From positions 868,018 to 932,017 of the forward strand of contig OX030966.1 in assembly GCA_943735955.1 (NCBI GenBank): 64,000 nucleotides of DNA. The letters are read 5' to 3'. Origin of the DNA: Piscicola geometra. Lineage: Eukaryota; Annelida; Clitellata; Hirudinida; Piscicolidae. Both the position numbers and the translations under genes were made by a program. Shown here in pieces: positions 33,362-63,990 of this stretch (the stretch's first letter is position 1; every line of letters starts with the position of its first letter). The notes below the pieces were generated by a model. It did no database searches. It was given only the letters and a program-made list of their open reading frames with translations, and had not been told where the DNA came from.

Positions 33362-34678
33362 GAAAAGGCTAGACATGAGCTCGCTTTTCATCAGAATGCT
33401 GATGACACCCAGATTTAAAGTCATGAGGCAGACCTGCAAGAAAGGGTGTCATCATGCATCGACGAAATTGCTGCTTGGATGGGTGCCAATCAACTGAAAC
33501 TTAACTCCAGCAAAACTGGTTATCTGCCTTTCATCCCGTCGAAACTCTGTTCACATTACCAAAGATCCAGTTTGCATTTGTCAGAATGAGATAATGCCTT
33601 CTGAAAGTGTCACAAACCTAGGAGTTTATCTCGACAAAGACCTCAGCATGACGACACACATCAACAAGATGACTCACACCTGCTTTGCTTTTCTACGCCA
33701 AATACGATCCATAAGATGGTTATTGACCATGGACTCACTGAGAACATTGGCTTCTGATTGGGTTCTCAGACGAATTGACTATAACAATATCATTCTTACT
33801 GGGTTGCCAATGGCGCAGCTGCAGAAAATTCAGTGTATAATCAACACCACAGCTAGGCTCATAACAGGTGCTAGAAAGTATGATCACATCAGCTCTGTTC
33901 TCAAGGAGCTTCACTGGCTTCGTGTTTAAAACAGAATTGAATACAAAAACATCTTGTTAATGCACAAGTGTCTGTCTAATGAGTGCCCAGATTATTTGTC
34001 GAGTAGTATTGTCATGAGAGCAAGTCTTCCCCAGAGGGAAATACTCAGGTCTGCTAGGTCAAGAGATGTAGTTCCACAGAGCTACAAACTCAAGTATGCA
34101 GGTGCAAGAAGCTTTTTGTTGAGCGCCGACTCTTTGGAACAGTCTTCCCAATAGACTCAAATCCCCGAGCTCGACCGCGACATTCAGCCGTTCCCTGAAA
34201 ACGTACTTGTTCGACCGATCAAAATAACTTACAAATTTACTGCTCATTTTTCATTAATCAATTTCTTGCTTCCCAATTTTATTCTTTTTTTATATTTATA
34301 CTAATGGTCAATAATAATTGTAAAATAAATAATAATAATAAATAAAAACAATCATTATAAATAGATATTTACTTTTTTTTTAAATTTAGTGTTATTATCA
34401 TTTCAGTTTCAATTTTAAAAAATAAAAATAAATTTTTTTTATTTTGTCTATAAAAAAAATATATATATATATGTATATATATGTGTGTATGTATATGAAT
34501 ATGTATGATTATGATTATCTTGTTAAATTTCAATAATTTACTTTTCCTATACCTCCCATTTATTCATCTATCATTATTAATATTATTATCAAATTTTTTA
34601 TAACCGAGTGGTCTTGAAGCCTGTCCGGGTTCAAGCCACTTTAATAATACTCGTCGTTGTATTGTATTGTATTGTATG
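33362..34678 (+). mobile_element. LINE-A 3' half, copy 5
   Basis: Runs from ARHELAFHQNADDTQI (YADD changed to NADD) through NLGVYLDKDLSMTTHINKMT (33594-33929) and LSNECPDYLSSSIVMRASLP to SYKLKYAGARS, then the 3' UTR and a CGTCGTTGTATTGTATTGTA tail at 34647-34674. One stop replaces the Glu after HWLRV and a deletion removes the loop before SHEADLQ. Confidence 0.85.
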
Positions 34679-34679
34679 T

Positions 34680-35000
34680 CCATGTCTTGGTAAATTTGGC
34701 TTCGGAAATTAGCAGAGACTCTTAGAGATGTGCTCATTTCACAATCTCGGCATCACCAAACTTTTTTTCCAGACGAAACCACAGCATAAAGTTTTGTGGA
34801 GACAGCTAAAATCTAAACACTGGCACCAGCTCAACCTGATCATCACCCAGCAATCTTTTTTAACAAGTGTACTGCATACTCGCACCTATTGTGATAACGA
34901 TCATTCTCTCGTCTGTAGCAAAGTGAGAAAGTTCATTGGTTCAGGCCTGAAGGAAAACCCTGATCGATGGGAGTTAAGCAGGAAAAATGGCACCTTTTAA
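34680..35000 (+). mobile_element. LINE-B-like endonuclease C-terminal fragment
   Basis: Reads CSFHNLGITKLFFQTKPQHK, SKHWHQLNLIITQQ and RTYCDNDHSLVCSKV, the end of an AP-endonuclease domain. Its first 55 bp recur in inverted orientation at 35296-35352. Confidence 0.7.
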
Positions 35001-35174
35001 ATAATTCTCTTGGAACTGTTCCACCTGTTCCATCTTTGGTTGGCAATTGCCATCTTGGCAGCCGCTTCAACCGTTTAATGATTTTTTTAAGATATTTTGT
35101 CTTCTGATCCAATAATTTAGTTTTTTACAACTTCAAATAATAATAATAATTATCATAATTATAATATAATATAA

Positions 35175-35211
<37 letters not shown>

Positions 35212-35640
35212 TATCTTTTCTTGTTTTTTTGGTTTTTACGTTTTCAGGAAAGGCTGAATGTTAAGGTCAAGCTCGGGGAATTGATTCTATTAGGAAATGA
35301 GCACATGTCTAAGAGTCGCTGCTAATTTCCGACGCCAAATTTACCAAGACATGGAGATCAAGAGTAATGGTCTTCTAATCCAATAATTAAGTTTTTTTAA
35401 ACTTTAAAATAATAATTATAATTTATATTTTTTCTTGTTTTTTGGTTTTTAAATTTATCGTTTGCAAAATCTTGCTCTCGGAATTAAAATCTTCAACCAG
35501 TCTAACGAACTACAATAAAATCTTATTTTATTTTGAAAGAAAAAAGTGCCAGGGTCTTAAATTGAGCACCAGTGCACATTTCTGCAGATGAAGGACATAC
35601 TGTCAGAAAAAATCTTCTACTCATGACTGTGTTTATGTCT
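35001..35640. repeat. AT-rich region with inverted and direct duplications
   Basis: 35296-35352 is the reverse of 34680-34735. 35095-35240 and 35360-35455 are direct repeats (CCAATAATTTAGTTTTTT and TTTTCTTGTTTTTTGG blocks). Confidence 0.6.
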
Positions 35641-36219
35641 ATTATCTTTTGAAAACTGGTCTAGCTCAATGTTTTAGAAATTGAATTCACTAAAATTTAA
35701 ACTTTATTTTTTGATAAAAATGGTAAACTAATTAATGATCCATGTAATTTTTCCTCTCATACTATTGTTCCGTCTAATCATATTCATAGCATAGGATTTA
35801 TTTCTGATTTAAAACTAAGCATATCAAACCAAATTCTATGTTACTAAATCTCAGACGTATTAGACAATTATTACCTTTCTTAGATGACCCTTTTTTAAAG
35901 ATGTTAGTTTCGGCACTTTTTCTATTTCGAATTGACTATTTTAATTTACTCTTTTATAATTTATTCAAATGTACGTTAAACCACTAAATACCACTAAATA
36001 AAATATTTAATTATGCTGCTAGAATCGTTCGCCGTACTCCTATTTAGCATATGCAGGTCCAAATATTTGGAACTAATTACCTCTTTATTTAACTACTTAC
36101 TTATTTACTTTTCGTAAGGATCTGAAGACATATCTGTTTAACAAATTTATTTACGAGCGCTCTTGAATTTGAAGAAAGAGCGCTTTAGAAATTGATTCAA
36201 TTGATTGATTGATTGACCT
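35640..36219 (+). mobile_element. LINE-F 3' end (L2/CR1-like) with TTGA tail
   Basis: Matches 60919-61085 (AACTGGTCTAGCTCAATGT, AAAAATGGTAAACTAATTAA), continues to LKTYLFNKFIYERS and stop, and ends directly with AAAGAGCGCTTTAGAAATTG plus ATTGATTGATTGATTGA. It defines the 3' terminus found alone at 7617 and 60860. Confidence 0.78.
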
Positions 36220-36490
36220 AAGACCTCCTGATGGAACAGCCAAAGAACATTGAGACCAGATCAGGGAAACGGTTTCTCAGGCTGCGTCTGAAGTTTTTTG
36301 AAAGAGGCAGGACAAAAACAGCCCACTCTTTCACTCCAGCTATAAAAAAGCGCCACAGAATTCATCTGGATTACAAGATACATTCCAGCCAAAACAGTCT
36401 GCAGGCGTACAGATCTTCTAAGAATGCAGGCAAAAATAAGCCAAAAAATGCGCTAATGACAAAAGATTCAGCAATCTGCTGATACTGGAG
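36220..36490 (+). mobile_element. Probable LINE fragment (endonuclease-RT linker)
   Basis: Basic frame with RFLRLRLKFFERGRTKTAHS and KKRHRIHLDYKI; looks like a LINE linker, but no diagnostic motif is present. Confidence 0.4.
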
Positions 36491-36499
36491 ACATCAAAG

Positions 36500-38300
36500 G
36501 CATGTACGACGGCATTTAAAAAGCCACAAGTCTAAAAAATCGAAAGCTTTACAGAGATCAATAAAAACACCATTAGAAAGTTTTTTTGGTTCGAGAGCAA
36601 GAGAAACATAATTTATTACATCAACAATAGCAAATTGAGTAGACTGTTGAGAACGAAAGCCATATTGATTTGCACAGAAAATGTTATTAGAATTTAAAAA
36701 ATAGGAAAATCTATTATAAATAATTTTCTCAATAAGTTTAGAAATAATAGGTAATTTCTAATAATATGCTTATCTCCAGATTTGAACAAATGTATAACTT
36801 TAGAAATTTTCAAGCAATTAGGGAAATACCCATTGTTGAACGACAAATTTATTAAATGTTGTAAAGGAACCAAAATATGATTAACAGTTTTTTTAATAAA
36901 AAGTTGAAAAAACACCTGAACTATAGGAATTTTTAAAATTATTAACGGCATCTATAATGTCAACCGAGGAACAATGAAATAAAGCAAAACTGTTTGAAAT
37001 ATTAACATCGAAATATTTAGCATAGCCATTACTCGCATTTTCAGGATTAGATAAATGACTATAGTTTACAAAACTTGAGAAATAATTGTTAAAAAGATTG
37101 CACAAAGTAGATTCGTCTTTAATCAATTGGTTATCAACCATAATATAATAGGACTGAGTATTTTTCATACTCATACATGATTTTAATAAATCCCAGGTGC
37201 GTTTGCCACTGTGTCTACTTTTATTAAATTGTTCATTATAATACATATTCTCAGAATTTCTACACAGATTAAAATATTTCTGTAATTTTTATTTAAAAAT
37301 TCGTCAGATAATGATTTAGACCGTAAAATTTTTTTATAAAGTCCATTTTTGGTAACAGATAAAATGATCAAACCCTGGGAAATCTAGAGTTTTTTCTTGC
37401 GAGTAGGTTTATGAGTAGCTAAACAAAATTGTGAAACAGCTTGCTTAAAAGTATTGATAAATAATTCAAATGCAGTGTCAGTGTCTGAACAATCCAAAAT
37501 TGGATTCCAGTCAAATTCGCAAAATAATTGTTTAACTTTGCAATGTTGTAACAATTGTAACTAAAATATTTAGTATTATAATCAGATAAATTAGTTTTAA
37601 AAAAATACCTTAAAAGATGTAAACACAGGAAAATGGTTAGTCAATGAAATATATAAGTTTAGAGGAACCGAATTTTGTTTTTATTAATAGGGTAGTTAAA
37701 CCATTTTAGAATAACATAGGATCAGAATTCGGAGGACGATATAAAACATTCATTAAGCAACTAGAAACCTTATTAATAAAAATTTCAACCACTAGTAGTT
37801 CAAAAGTTGGAGATAAATAAAACAAATCATCTCTAGTAACATATTTGAAGCGTTTGTTAATAAACAAACCTACGCCAACACCAGTACAATCAACACGATT
37901 TTTGAAAACCAAGCAAAACCTTTAAATTAATATTTTCATCGCGCAACCATGTTTCAGTAATAGCAATCAAGGTTAATTTATTATTACAAAACTCAATTAA
38001 AGTACCTATTTCAGTCATTTTATTAATTATACTCCTACTCATATGAATAATTATCTGCTCCAATGAATTGATCAACTCTGTCCGGCAGCAGAAGAGGACA
38101 GTCACCATTGACATTTTGTAGAAAGTTTTCATCTGGATCAATATCATTAGGAAAGTATCAGAATTGCCATAAAAATTGATTCCATTATCAGTGTTATTAT
38201 CAGTGTATATTATGTTGTTTCTACTATTGCTGACGTTATCTCTTTCAGAATCGTTGTTAACACTATTTGATGTCGCCATGGTTGTTTGTTGTTGATTTTT
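36500..38300 (-). mobile_element. LINE-G 5' part: endonuclease and start of RT
   Basis: Minus strand from 38080 to 36500 gives IEFCNNKLTLIAITETWLRD, GVGLFINKRFKYVTRD and MNVLYRPPNSD (AP-endonuclease), then a linker HSGKRTWDLLKSCMSMKNTQ, and RT finger NNGYFPNCLKISKVIHLFKS, QYGFRSQQSTQFAIV and FIDLCKAFD. Stops and frameshifts separate the blocks; the palm beyond motif A is missing. Confidence 0.8.
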
Positions 38301-38344
38301 GCACATCGTTCCCCTTTGTGGTTTTTTTTCTTTAGTCAACGAAA

Positions 38345-38999
38345 AGTCCCATTCACGAAGAAACGTGTACTTGCACCATATGTCCGGATTTTTAATTTAT
38401 TCAGCTCTTTTATTGGCAAAATTATCTTAAAGACTGTTGATTCTACTGTTGGGTCGATTATATATAATCCTAAAATGAACAATAAATTAGGCTTCTTTAC
38501 TTCTTTTACGAATAATTTTTTGATAATTAATAATAATTTTACTCAGTAATGTCAAATCTGGTATATATTTTGACAAACTATCTGAGGCGAGATATATCGT
38601 TAAAAGGACAATAAATAAGGCTTCTTTACTTCTTTTATGAATACTTTTTTTGAGTAATTAATAATAATTTTACTCAGTAATGTCAAATCTGTTCACATTG
38701 AAATTAAAATTATTCACATAAAAATAAGTCAAAAGATCTGCGTGGTTATTAACTCTCTAAACTAAACTAATATGAGAAAAAAATCTTATTAATTTAAAGT
38801 ATTTTATTTTGCCTGTTAGCAATACCGTTTTATTACCATACAGCGATTTAAACATTGGAAATTTGTCTATGTCAATCGTTAATCTCATTTGCATAAATTA
38901 TGAGTACGATTTCCAAAGTAAACCGACGATTTTCGACAGTGGCAGTTAGCGCGACCCAATCACCGCCTGCATCGCTTTGGCGGATCTGACCATTTTATT
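38345..38999. other. AT-rich spacer with a local 80-bp duplication
   Basis: 38480-38557 and 38609-38690 are near-identical (AGGCTTCTTTACTTCTTTTA). GGCGGATCTGACC at 38979 is also found at 22339. Confidence 0.6.
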
Positions 39000-39780
39000 T
39001 ATTTATTTTTCATTTATTTAATAATTTTTTATTTATTTTATAACTTTTTATCTATTTTATAAATTTTTTTATTATTTTATAATTTTTATTTATTTAATAA
39101 TTTTTTATTTATTTTATCATTTTTTGAAATAATTTTTTAGTATTTTAGCATTTTTGAAATAATTTTTTTAGTATTTTATCAATTTTAGAAATTTTTTTAT
39201 TATTATTTTATAACTTTTTATTTATTTTATAACTTTTTATTTATTTTATAACTTTTTATTTATTTTAAAACTTTTTATTTATTTTAAAACTTTTTATTTC
39301 TTTTATAACTTTGTATTTATTTTATAACTTTTTTTTTATTTTATAACTTTTTATTTATTTTATAACTTTTTATTTATTTTATAACTTTATTTATTTATTT
39401 TATAACTTTTTATTTATTTTATAACTTTTTATTTATTTTATAACTTTTTATTTATTTTATAAATTTTCATTTATTTCGTAACTTTTTATTTATTTTATAA
39501 CCTTTTATTTATTTTATAACTTTTTATTTATTTTATAAATTTTCATTTATTTCGTATCTTTTTATTTATTTTATAACCTTTTATTTATTTTATAACTTTT
39601 TATTTATTTTATAAATTTATATTTATTTTAGCATTTTTTATTTCTTTTATTATTATTTATTTATTTTATAAGTTTATATTTATTTTATAATTTTTTCTTC
39701 TTTTAGCATTTTTTATTTCTTTTATTATTTTTTATTTATTTTATCATTTTTAATTTATTTTATACTTTATTTATACTTTT
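39000..39780 (+). repeat. 18-bp TTTTTATTTATTTTATAAC minisatellite
   Basis: About 40 irregular copies of TTTATTTATTTTATAACT, almost free of G and C. Confidence 0.92.
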
Positions 39781-40156
39781 TAAATATATTTTATAAATTG
39801 AAAAAAATAATTTGCCATTTATTTTATCTTTACATTTTTTTATTATTTTATAATTTTTCAGTTATTTGAAAAAATTATAGTTTTTTATTTATTTCATTAT
39901 TTAAAAAATAAAAATTTATCTTTTATTTTAGCAAAATACCTATAAAAAATAAACTTCGTTTTTAACTATTTTGAGGGGTGAATCGGTTGAGAAGTGAATC
40001 GGTTAAGGGGTGAATCGACTGCATCCCTTATAAATACAAAAATAGTGGCAAAATAGTTTGGAAAATGTCAACTACTTTTTTTTAGTTTAGTTAACTATTC
40101 TCTAAAATAAGTTTATAAATATTAGTTAAACTACTTATTTTTAAAAATAAAAAAAA
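39781..40156. other. AT-rich spacer
   Basis: Contains a GGGGTGAATCGGTT doublet at 39973-40015; nothing else recognised. Confidence 0.45.
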
Positions 40157-40372
40157 TAAATGTCAGTTTTGTATAGCGCCTGGGCACGCAACTGAAGCGC
40201 CACTCACACGACATAAGTCGTGAAACACCGCATCATATACACTAGGTATATAATAGCTCACGGTTGGCTGTACAGGGATTTGAACTGGCGACCTTTAAGT
40301 TGCAGGTCTAACGACTTACCATCTAAGCCAACCCGCTCGCCATCTAAGCCAACCCGCTCGCTTTTAGTTGAA
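40157..40372 (-). mobile_element. tRNA-derived SINE, copy 2
   Basis: On the minus strand: A box TGGCTTAGATGG (40331-40320), B box AGTTCAAATCC (about 40285-40275), body with TCACGACTTATGTCGTGTGA and a 3' end GGCGCTATACAAAACTGACA near 40183-40160. The 21-bp head CCATCTAAGCCAACCCGCTC is duplicated in tandem. Confidence 0.87.
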
Positions 40373-41604
40373 CAATAGTTATAGTTTAACTACAAATATT
40401 ATCACCGATAATGAGCAATATTTGCTGAATGCATTTTTCAACTTTTTGAGTACACCAGCCACGGAGAGTATATTTCCGACCATTTATAGGTAACTCATAG
40501 TTATAATAGTGGTCGATGCAAACTGCTCTGCGTCACTAGCCAGCTGGATTGAATATCATAACATCTGTTTCAAGTCACATCATGTTCGTATAACCTAAAA
40601 ATTAAGACTTTTTAATAGAAGACTTTTTCCGGTTACCCTTACAAATAGCGTTAAAAAATGTGTTTTAGCTGCTGTGTTTTAGCTACTCTTTTAAGATTTA
40701 TAAATTTATTAAAAGATAAGAAAAAATATCTCTGGAAAAGTAAAAATAATCTCAAGCACATGACTTGCATCATTTTCTTTTAAATGAGCAAATAGTGTTT
40801 CAGATTATGAGAAAACACTGACAGTCATTAAACCTCATCTAAAGAACTATCTAAAATGTCCTAATCAAATTTTCGTGTATTTTACTTTTTCCTCCTATTT
40901 TTTTCTCACAATTATATGCAGCAAAATCAATCCGTCTTTTTGAAATCGTTCGTATAAGAGGCGGTTCTGCTGGTGAGAGGGTTCGCATAAGAAAGTTTTA
41001 CTGCATGTTTTTTTTCAGATTTGTAATTAACTTTTAGAAGTTAAGAAGATTTGCAAAGATTTAGATTTATAAATTCCCAAAAAAGATTTAACTATTAGAT
41101 TTGGTTATAATTAATCTGGAATTATGCCACCCCAGTTCACGAGGTATTTGGTTGAGGGGCGCCTCAGTTGCGTGCCTTGGCGCATTATAAAAACGCATAT
41201 TTTATATGTGCGGATGCTACCAGCTGGTAGGAAAAAAGTCAATAATAAATCAACGCGGACTAAACCAGATCGTAGTTACAAAAGAAAACTAACATACAAA
41301 TCCTGAAAATAATTTACCTTTATTTCCCAAAACAATTAAAATTATGAATAATAACAACAAGAGACTACAATCGCAATAAATACTGATTCAAAAACTCTGA
41401 ATTTAGATAGAATTACTTCATTTTTAAACATTTCCAATTTATTCCATTCTAGAAAAATACGCTTGTGAGTCTGTGAATAAATATGATGCGAGAAGCCTTT
41501 GCATAATTATAATAGACAATGCAGGTTTTAGCTGTTGAACAACTTTTAAAGGCTTGTAATATATATCATTTTTATCTTATGGGAGCATCTTATAAAACGC
41601 CATC
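40373..41604. other. AT-rich spacer downstream of ERMP1
   Basis: 41140-41215 has CTCAGTTGCGTGCCTTGGCGC, the 3' part of the SINE family. No gene seen. Confidence 0.5.
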
Positions 41605-41610
41605 TTTATT
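41605..41610 (-). promoter_or_regulatory. Possible polyadenylation signal of ERMP1
   Basis: AATAAA on the minus strand 45 bases after the ERMP1 stop codon. Confidence 0.55.
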
Positions 41611-41654
41611 CTTCGCATGAATAATATTCAAACTATTCTTTAGGAGCGCTTAAA

Positions 41655-60135
<18,481 letters not shown>

Positions 60136-60490
60136 TTTAGATCTCTCCGGTTAATGCACTTTTAAATGTGTCAACCCTTGATGCTTTCGATTTGTAGCAC
60201 ATAATTAGGCATAGATAAGCTCAACGACTGTGAGAATATCAAAAAAATTGGAAAAAACTTGTTAGAAGTATCTTTTTTTTTTACATCATTGGCTTCTAAA
60301 AAATCATTGCTTGAAAGACCTGTAAAATAATGACTATTTAATTTTGGTCGAATAATTGATTTCCTGTACCAAATATTGATGAAACTTTACTTATAAGTAG
60401 TGAAAATAAGTTCTAATTTGATTAATTTTTCAAAAAAGATACAATTTTAAATATTTCATGGGGTAGGTGATCTTTTTTGAAAGTTAATTA
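60136..60490. other. ERMP1 upstream region
   Basis: Would hold the 5' UTR and promoter. No TATA box at a convincing spacing can be chosen in such AT-rich DNA. Confidence 0.4.
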
Positions 60491-60494
60491 AAAT

Positions 60495-61090
60495 TAAAAT
60501 TGTTTGCTTAGATTATTCGGCCGCATTTGATACTGTAGACCACTCGTTATTACTACTAGTACTAAAAAATAAATTCAATATTAAGGATTCTTCGTTTTTA
60601 TGGATTAAGTCATATTTATCTAATAGATCTGTTTATGTTTCTTTAAATCACTGTACCTCTACCCCATCTACTTACTCATATGGTGTTCCTCAAGGTTCTA
60701 TTCTTGGTCCTTTGTTCTTTATTCTAAACGTTTCCAAATTATCTTCTATCATTTCCTCTCATTCTCTCAACTCCCTATCCTATGCTGACGATTCGCTGTT
60801 ATATGTCAGCTTCGATATATCATCATATAATACTGTTATGTCATCTATATCTTCATGTCATCTTTAATTTGAGTAAAGAGCGCTATAGAAATTGATTTGA
60901 TTGATGATTGATTCATGTCTATTATCTATTTAAAACTGGTCTAGCTCAATGTCTTTAAAATTGAATCCACTAAAGTTTGAACCTATATTTTTCGATAAAA
61001 ATGGTAAACTAATTAATGGTCCATGTAATTTTTCCACTCATACTATTGTTCCATCTAATCATATTAGTAGCTTAGGATTTCTTTTTGGAT
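60495..61090 (+). mobile_element. LINE-F reverse transcriptase fragment (L2/CR1-like)
   Basis: Reads VCLDYSAAFDTVDHSLLLLV, YGVPQGSILGPLFFILNVSK and LSYADDSLLYVSFD, the three palm motifs with intact YADD, then a 52-bp LINE-tail insert, then continuation MSIIYLKTGLAQCL-like and IFFDKNGKLINGPCNFSTHT (60949-61143). The TIR transposon at 61091 cuts it off. Confidence 0.85.
60860..60911 (+). mobile_element. 52-bp LINE-tail insertion in LINE-F
   Basis: AGAGCGCTATAGAAATTGAT then TTGATTGATGATTGA, flanked by TTCATGTC (60852-60859 and 60912-60919). Same kind of event as 7617-7658. Confidence 0.87.
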
Positions 61091-62530
61091 GTTCTCGCTT
61101 GGAGACCCCCGCCTTCATACAAACATATACTCATATAGTTTGATTGGCCCAGCGTTAATTAGTATGCATGCATATGATTGGTCCACCAAACATAAAATGC
61201 ACATACACACAAGCACACATCCATAACAATTATTAAAGACAAGTTTCCAATGTTTAAATAGCTGTATGGTAATGCTAATAGGCAAAATAAAATAATTTAA
61301 ATTTTGCCTATGACATTTAGTCCTCTGACCAATATTATGCAACAACTTTTTTATTGAACAATTTCACATAATATTTTTAAATTTCTAAAAAATGTTTACT
61401 AGTAATACGGTGAAAAATATCTTATAAATTTAAAATATTCTATTTTACCAATTATTAAGTATTTCACGTAAAAGATAGTGCATCAGCTGTTTTTATTTTC
61501 CAAAACCATCCCACTGAGAGAGTATGTTCTTTCCTTATTGAATAAGGCTTATTCATTCTCACTCATTCAACAACAACAAAATTAAAAAAGCTAGAAGAGA
61601 TTTGAGCTTAAAAAAACCAAGCACATCCAATGTGCACCAGCAGAAACAGAAGAGACCAGTCAAGAGAATGGAGCAGCCTATGGCCTGTTGGGTTTTGAAG
61701 CGACTTGCCCACTAACAATGAAATAGGTCTTTTTTTCAACATTATGACACTGTTTTATAATTTTTTCAAACCCATTATCAACTTAATTTAACCACCTATT
61801 TTGTATCATGGTAGCTGACATTGATAAAAATAAATTTAAAATGAAACATGTCAGGACTATCAAATAAGAAATATTCTGACTGCTGATAGGCAAAAGAAAA
61901 TACTTTAAAATTATGAAACATTTACCCACATATTATTAGTAAAACATGCTGATTACTTTCAGTCCTTTGACCAATATTATGCCAACATTTTTTTAGTGAA
62001 CAATTTCACATAATATTTTTACATTTTAGCAAATCGAGTTTAATAAAGTGGTAAAAACTTAATTTTTAAACGACTGTGAACAGATTTGAATTTGTTAAAG
62101 CTGCAAAGGATATGTTGCAAATTAGAGCAATAAATCATTTCAATGAAATTTTTTCGACTTTGATTGTTTCTATCTTTTTCATTCAGGTCATAATAATATT
62201 CTACAAGTAAATAAGCCATAATTCTTGTTCATTTTACCGTAAAAAAAATTTTACGATATATCTCGTATCAAATAGTTTTCGAAAGATGAAAAAAAATATG
62301 GCCGCCTTTATTTATCATTATTTTCATGTCTTACATACATCAGCTGATATTAGTAAATAAACAGTTCCATTAACTATAAAATGTTAATCTTAAAGCTGCG
62401 TAATATATGTTTTAGTCATGTTTTTACACAAGTAGTGACCAATCAAAGTCATGCATATATTAACGCTGGGCCAATCAAACTATATGAGTATATGTTTGTA
62501 TGAAGGCGGGGGTCTCCAAGCGCGAAGAAC
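61091..62530. mobile_element. 1.43-kb non-autonomous transposon with about 70-bp TIRs
   Basis: CGCTTGGAGACCCCCGCCTT and ATATAGTTTGATTGGCCCAG near the left end are matched inverted at 62470-62525. The interior has two direct copies of a 70-bp block (AACAATTTCACATAATATTT at 61358 and 61998) and no ORF. No target duplication could be settled. Superfamily unknown. Confidence 0.85.
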
Positions 62531-62593
62531 CAATTTATCTATACTTAACATATTACACCAATTTATCCCGGGTAAGTTAAAATCTCCAGTAAT

Positions 62594-63115
62594 TTAATTA
62601 CTATAGTATATGCGTAAATGATTGTTTTTTTCCATATTATTAATTTCGTAAAATAAATTAATTAAATTGTCTAAGTTAATATCATCTGATGATGGACTTC
62701 GATAAATACATCCAATAAGAATTTTAACATTATTCATCATTGTTATTTTTAAAAATATATTTTCTTTATATTCTACGTTCATTTTTACTTCTGTTGCATT
62801 TAAAATTTCTTTTACATATATTAATATACCCCTTGATTTAGTTATTGTTAAATTGTGAGGGAAAGTATCAAATCCTCTAAAATTAAATTCATTTATTAAA
62901 GTATTATATTTTACATTCTTTGCCAGAACCTCCGTTATCATTATTATATCTGGATTATCATCTATAAATCTACTTCTAAATTCATCAAGTTTATTTATAA
63001 AGCTATCTGCATTTGTATATATGCACTTTAAACAATTAATATTAAAATTCTCTATATTGATATCATCAATTAAATTGTTATTTTCAAATTAAATTTTATT
63101 TTCATGTTTAGACAT
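62594..63115 (-). mobile_element. LINE-H endonuclease domain
   Basis: INCLKCIYTNADSFINKLDE, SRFIDDNPDIIMITEVLAKN, NLTITKSRGILIYVKEIL and ILIGCIYRSPSSDDINLDNL: the start of ORF2 of a non-LTR element (AP-endonuclease). Frame remains open for over 170 residues, so this is a relatively young copy. It is cut by a stop at 62594. Confidence 0.82.
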
Positions 63116-63990
63116 TTGATTTACACTACATTTATAACTTTTATCTTCAATTTCTTTAGGTGACTTATATTCCATTAATGAGTCCACAGAACTTTGGATT
63201 ATGGTAACTTCTTTTTTATTAATATGTTTTAAATTGTAGTTTGAATTGAATATTGTTTACGATTCTGTGGGCTCAATTATTCGTTTTTTGGTGCCAGTTC
63301 TTGTTTTTTATCTATTAATATTTTAACAAAATTCTGTCCGTCTTCTACTGAATTAAGTCCATTATTTTCTTTTTTAATTAATTCATCATATGTCTCTTTA
63401 TCTGAACCTTTTACTGCATTTTCTGATTCTTTATATACCTCTTCAACTTTATCCTTATTCACCTCTTCAACTTTATTATTATTCACCTCTTCAACTTTAT
63501 CATTATTCACCTCTTCAACTTTATCATTATTCACCTCTTCAACTTTATCATTATTCACCTTTTCAAATTTATCATTATTTACACTTTAACTGTATCACTT
63601 TTTGCCTCTGTTACCAATTGTTTGGAGGTATTTATTACTGAATCAATTTTCAACTCAATTGTATTTTTTAAATTATTTATCAATGTTTCAGCTTTTTTCT
63701 GTATTAATTATTTAGTTGCCTTTATTAAATTATACTTATTAGTGTTTTTATTAATTATTTTAATGGTTTCTTTTAAGTCCATATTTATATTTATTCTTTG
63801 GAGTGTGTTGCTAAATTAATTTATTATTAAGTTATCTAAGTTGACTTTGCTTGAATGAATTTCTTTATTGTAAAAAGTTCTATAGAACTTAATATTTTTA
63901 TGATTATTTCTGTAATTATTTTTATACTTAAATCCACTGGTAGGGTACTCCCTCGCCAACTTGGAGGGACGGTAGGTCTGGTTGATGTGC
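63116..63990 (-). mobile_element. LINE-H upstream region with acidic NNDKVEEV repeats
   Basis: Frame 63277-63558 starts with five to six 24-bp repeats encoding NNDKVEEV, followed by a Lys/Glu-rich segment; it would be ORF1 or the N-terminus of ORF2. Beyond it, to the window end, AT-rich frames with RPTVPPSWRGSTLPVD near 63950. The element runs off the window. Confidence 0.6.

Noticed and set aside
38286..38549. 87-residue plus frame
   Set aside because: AT-rich and antisense to LINE-G at its start; no motif.
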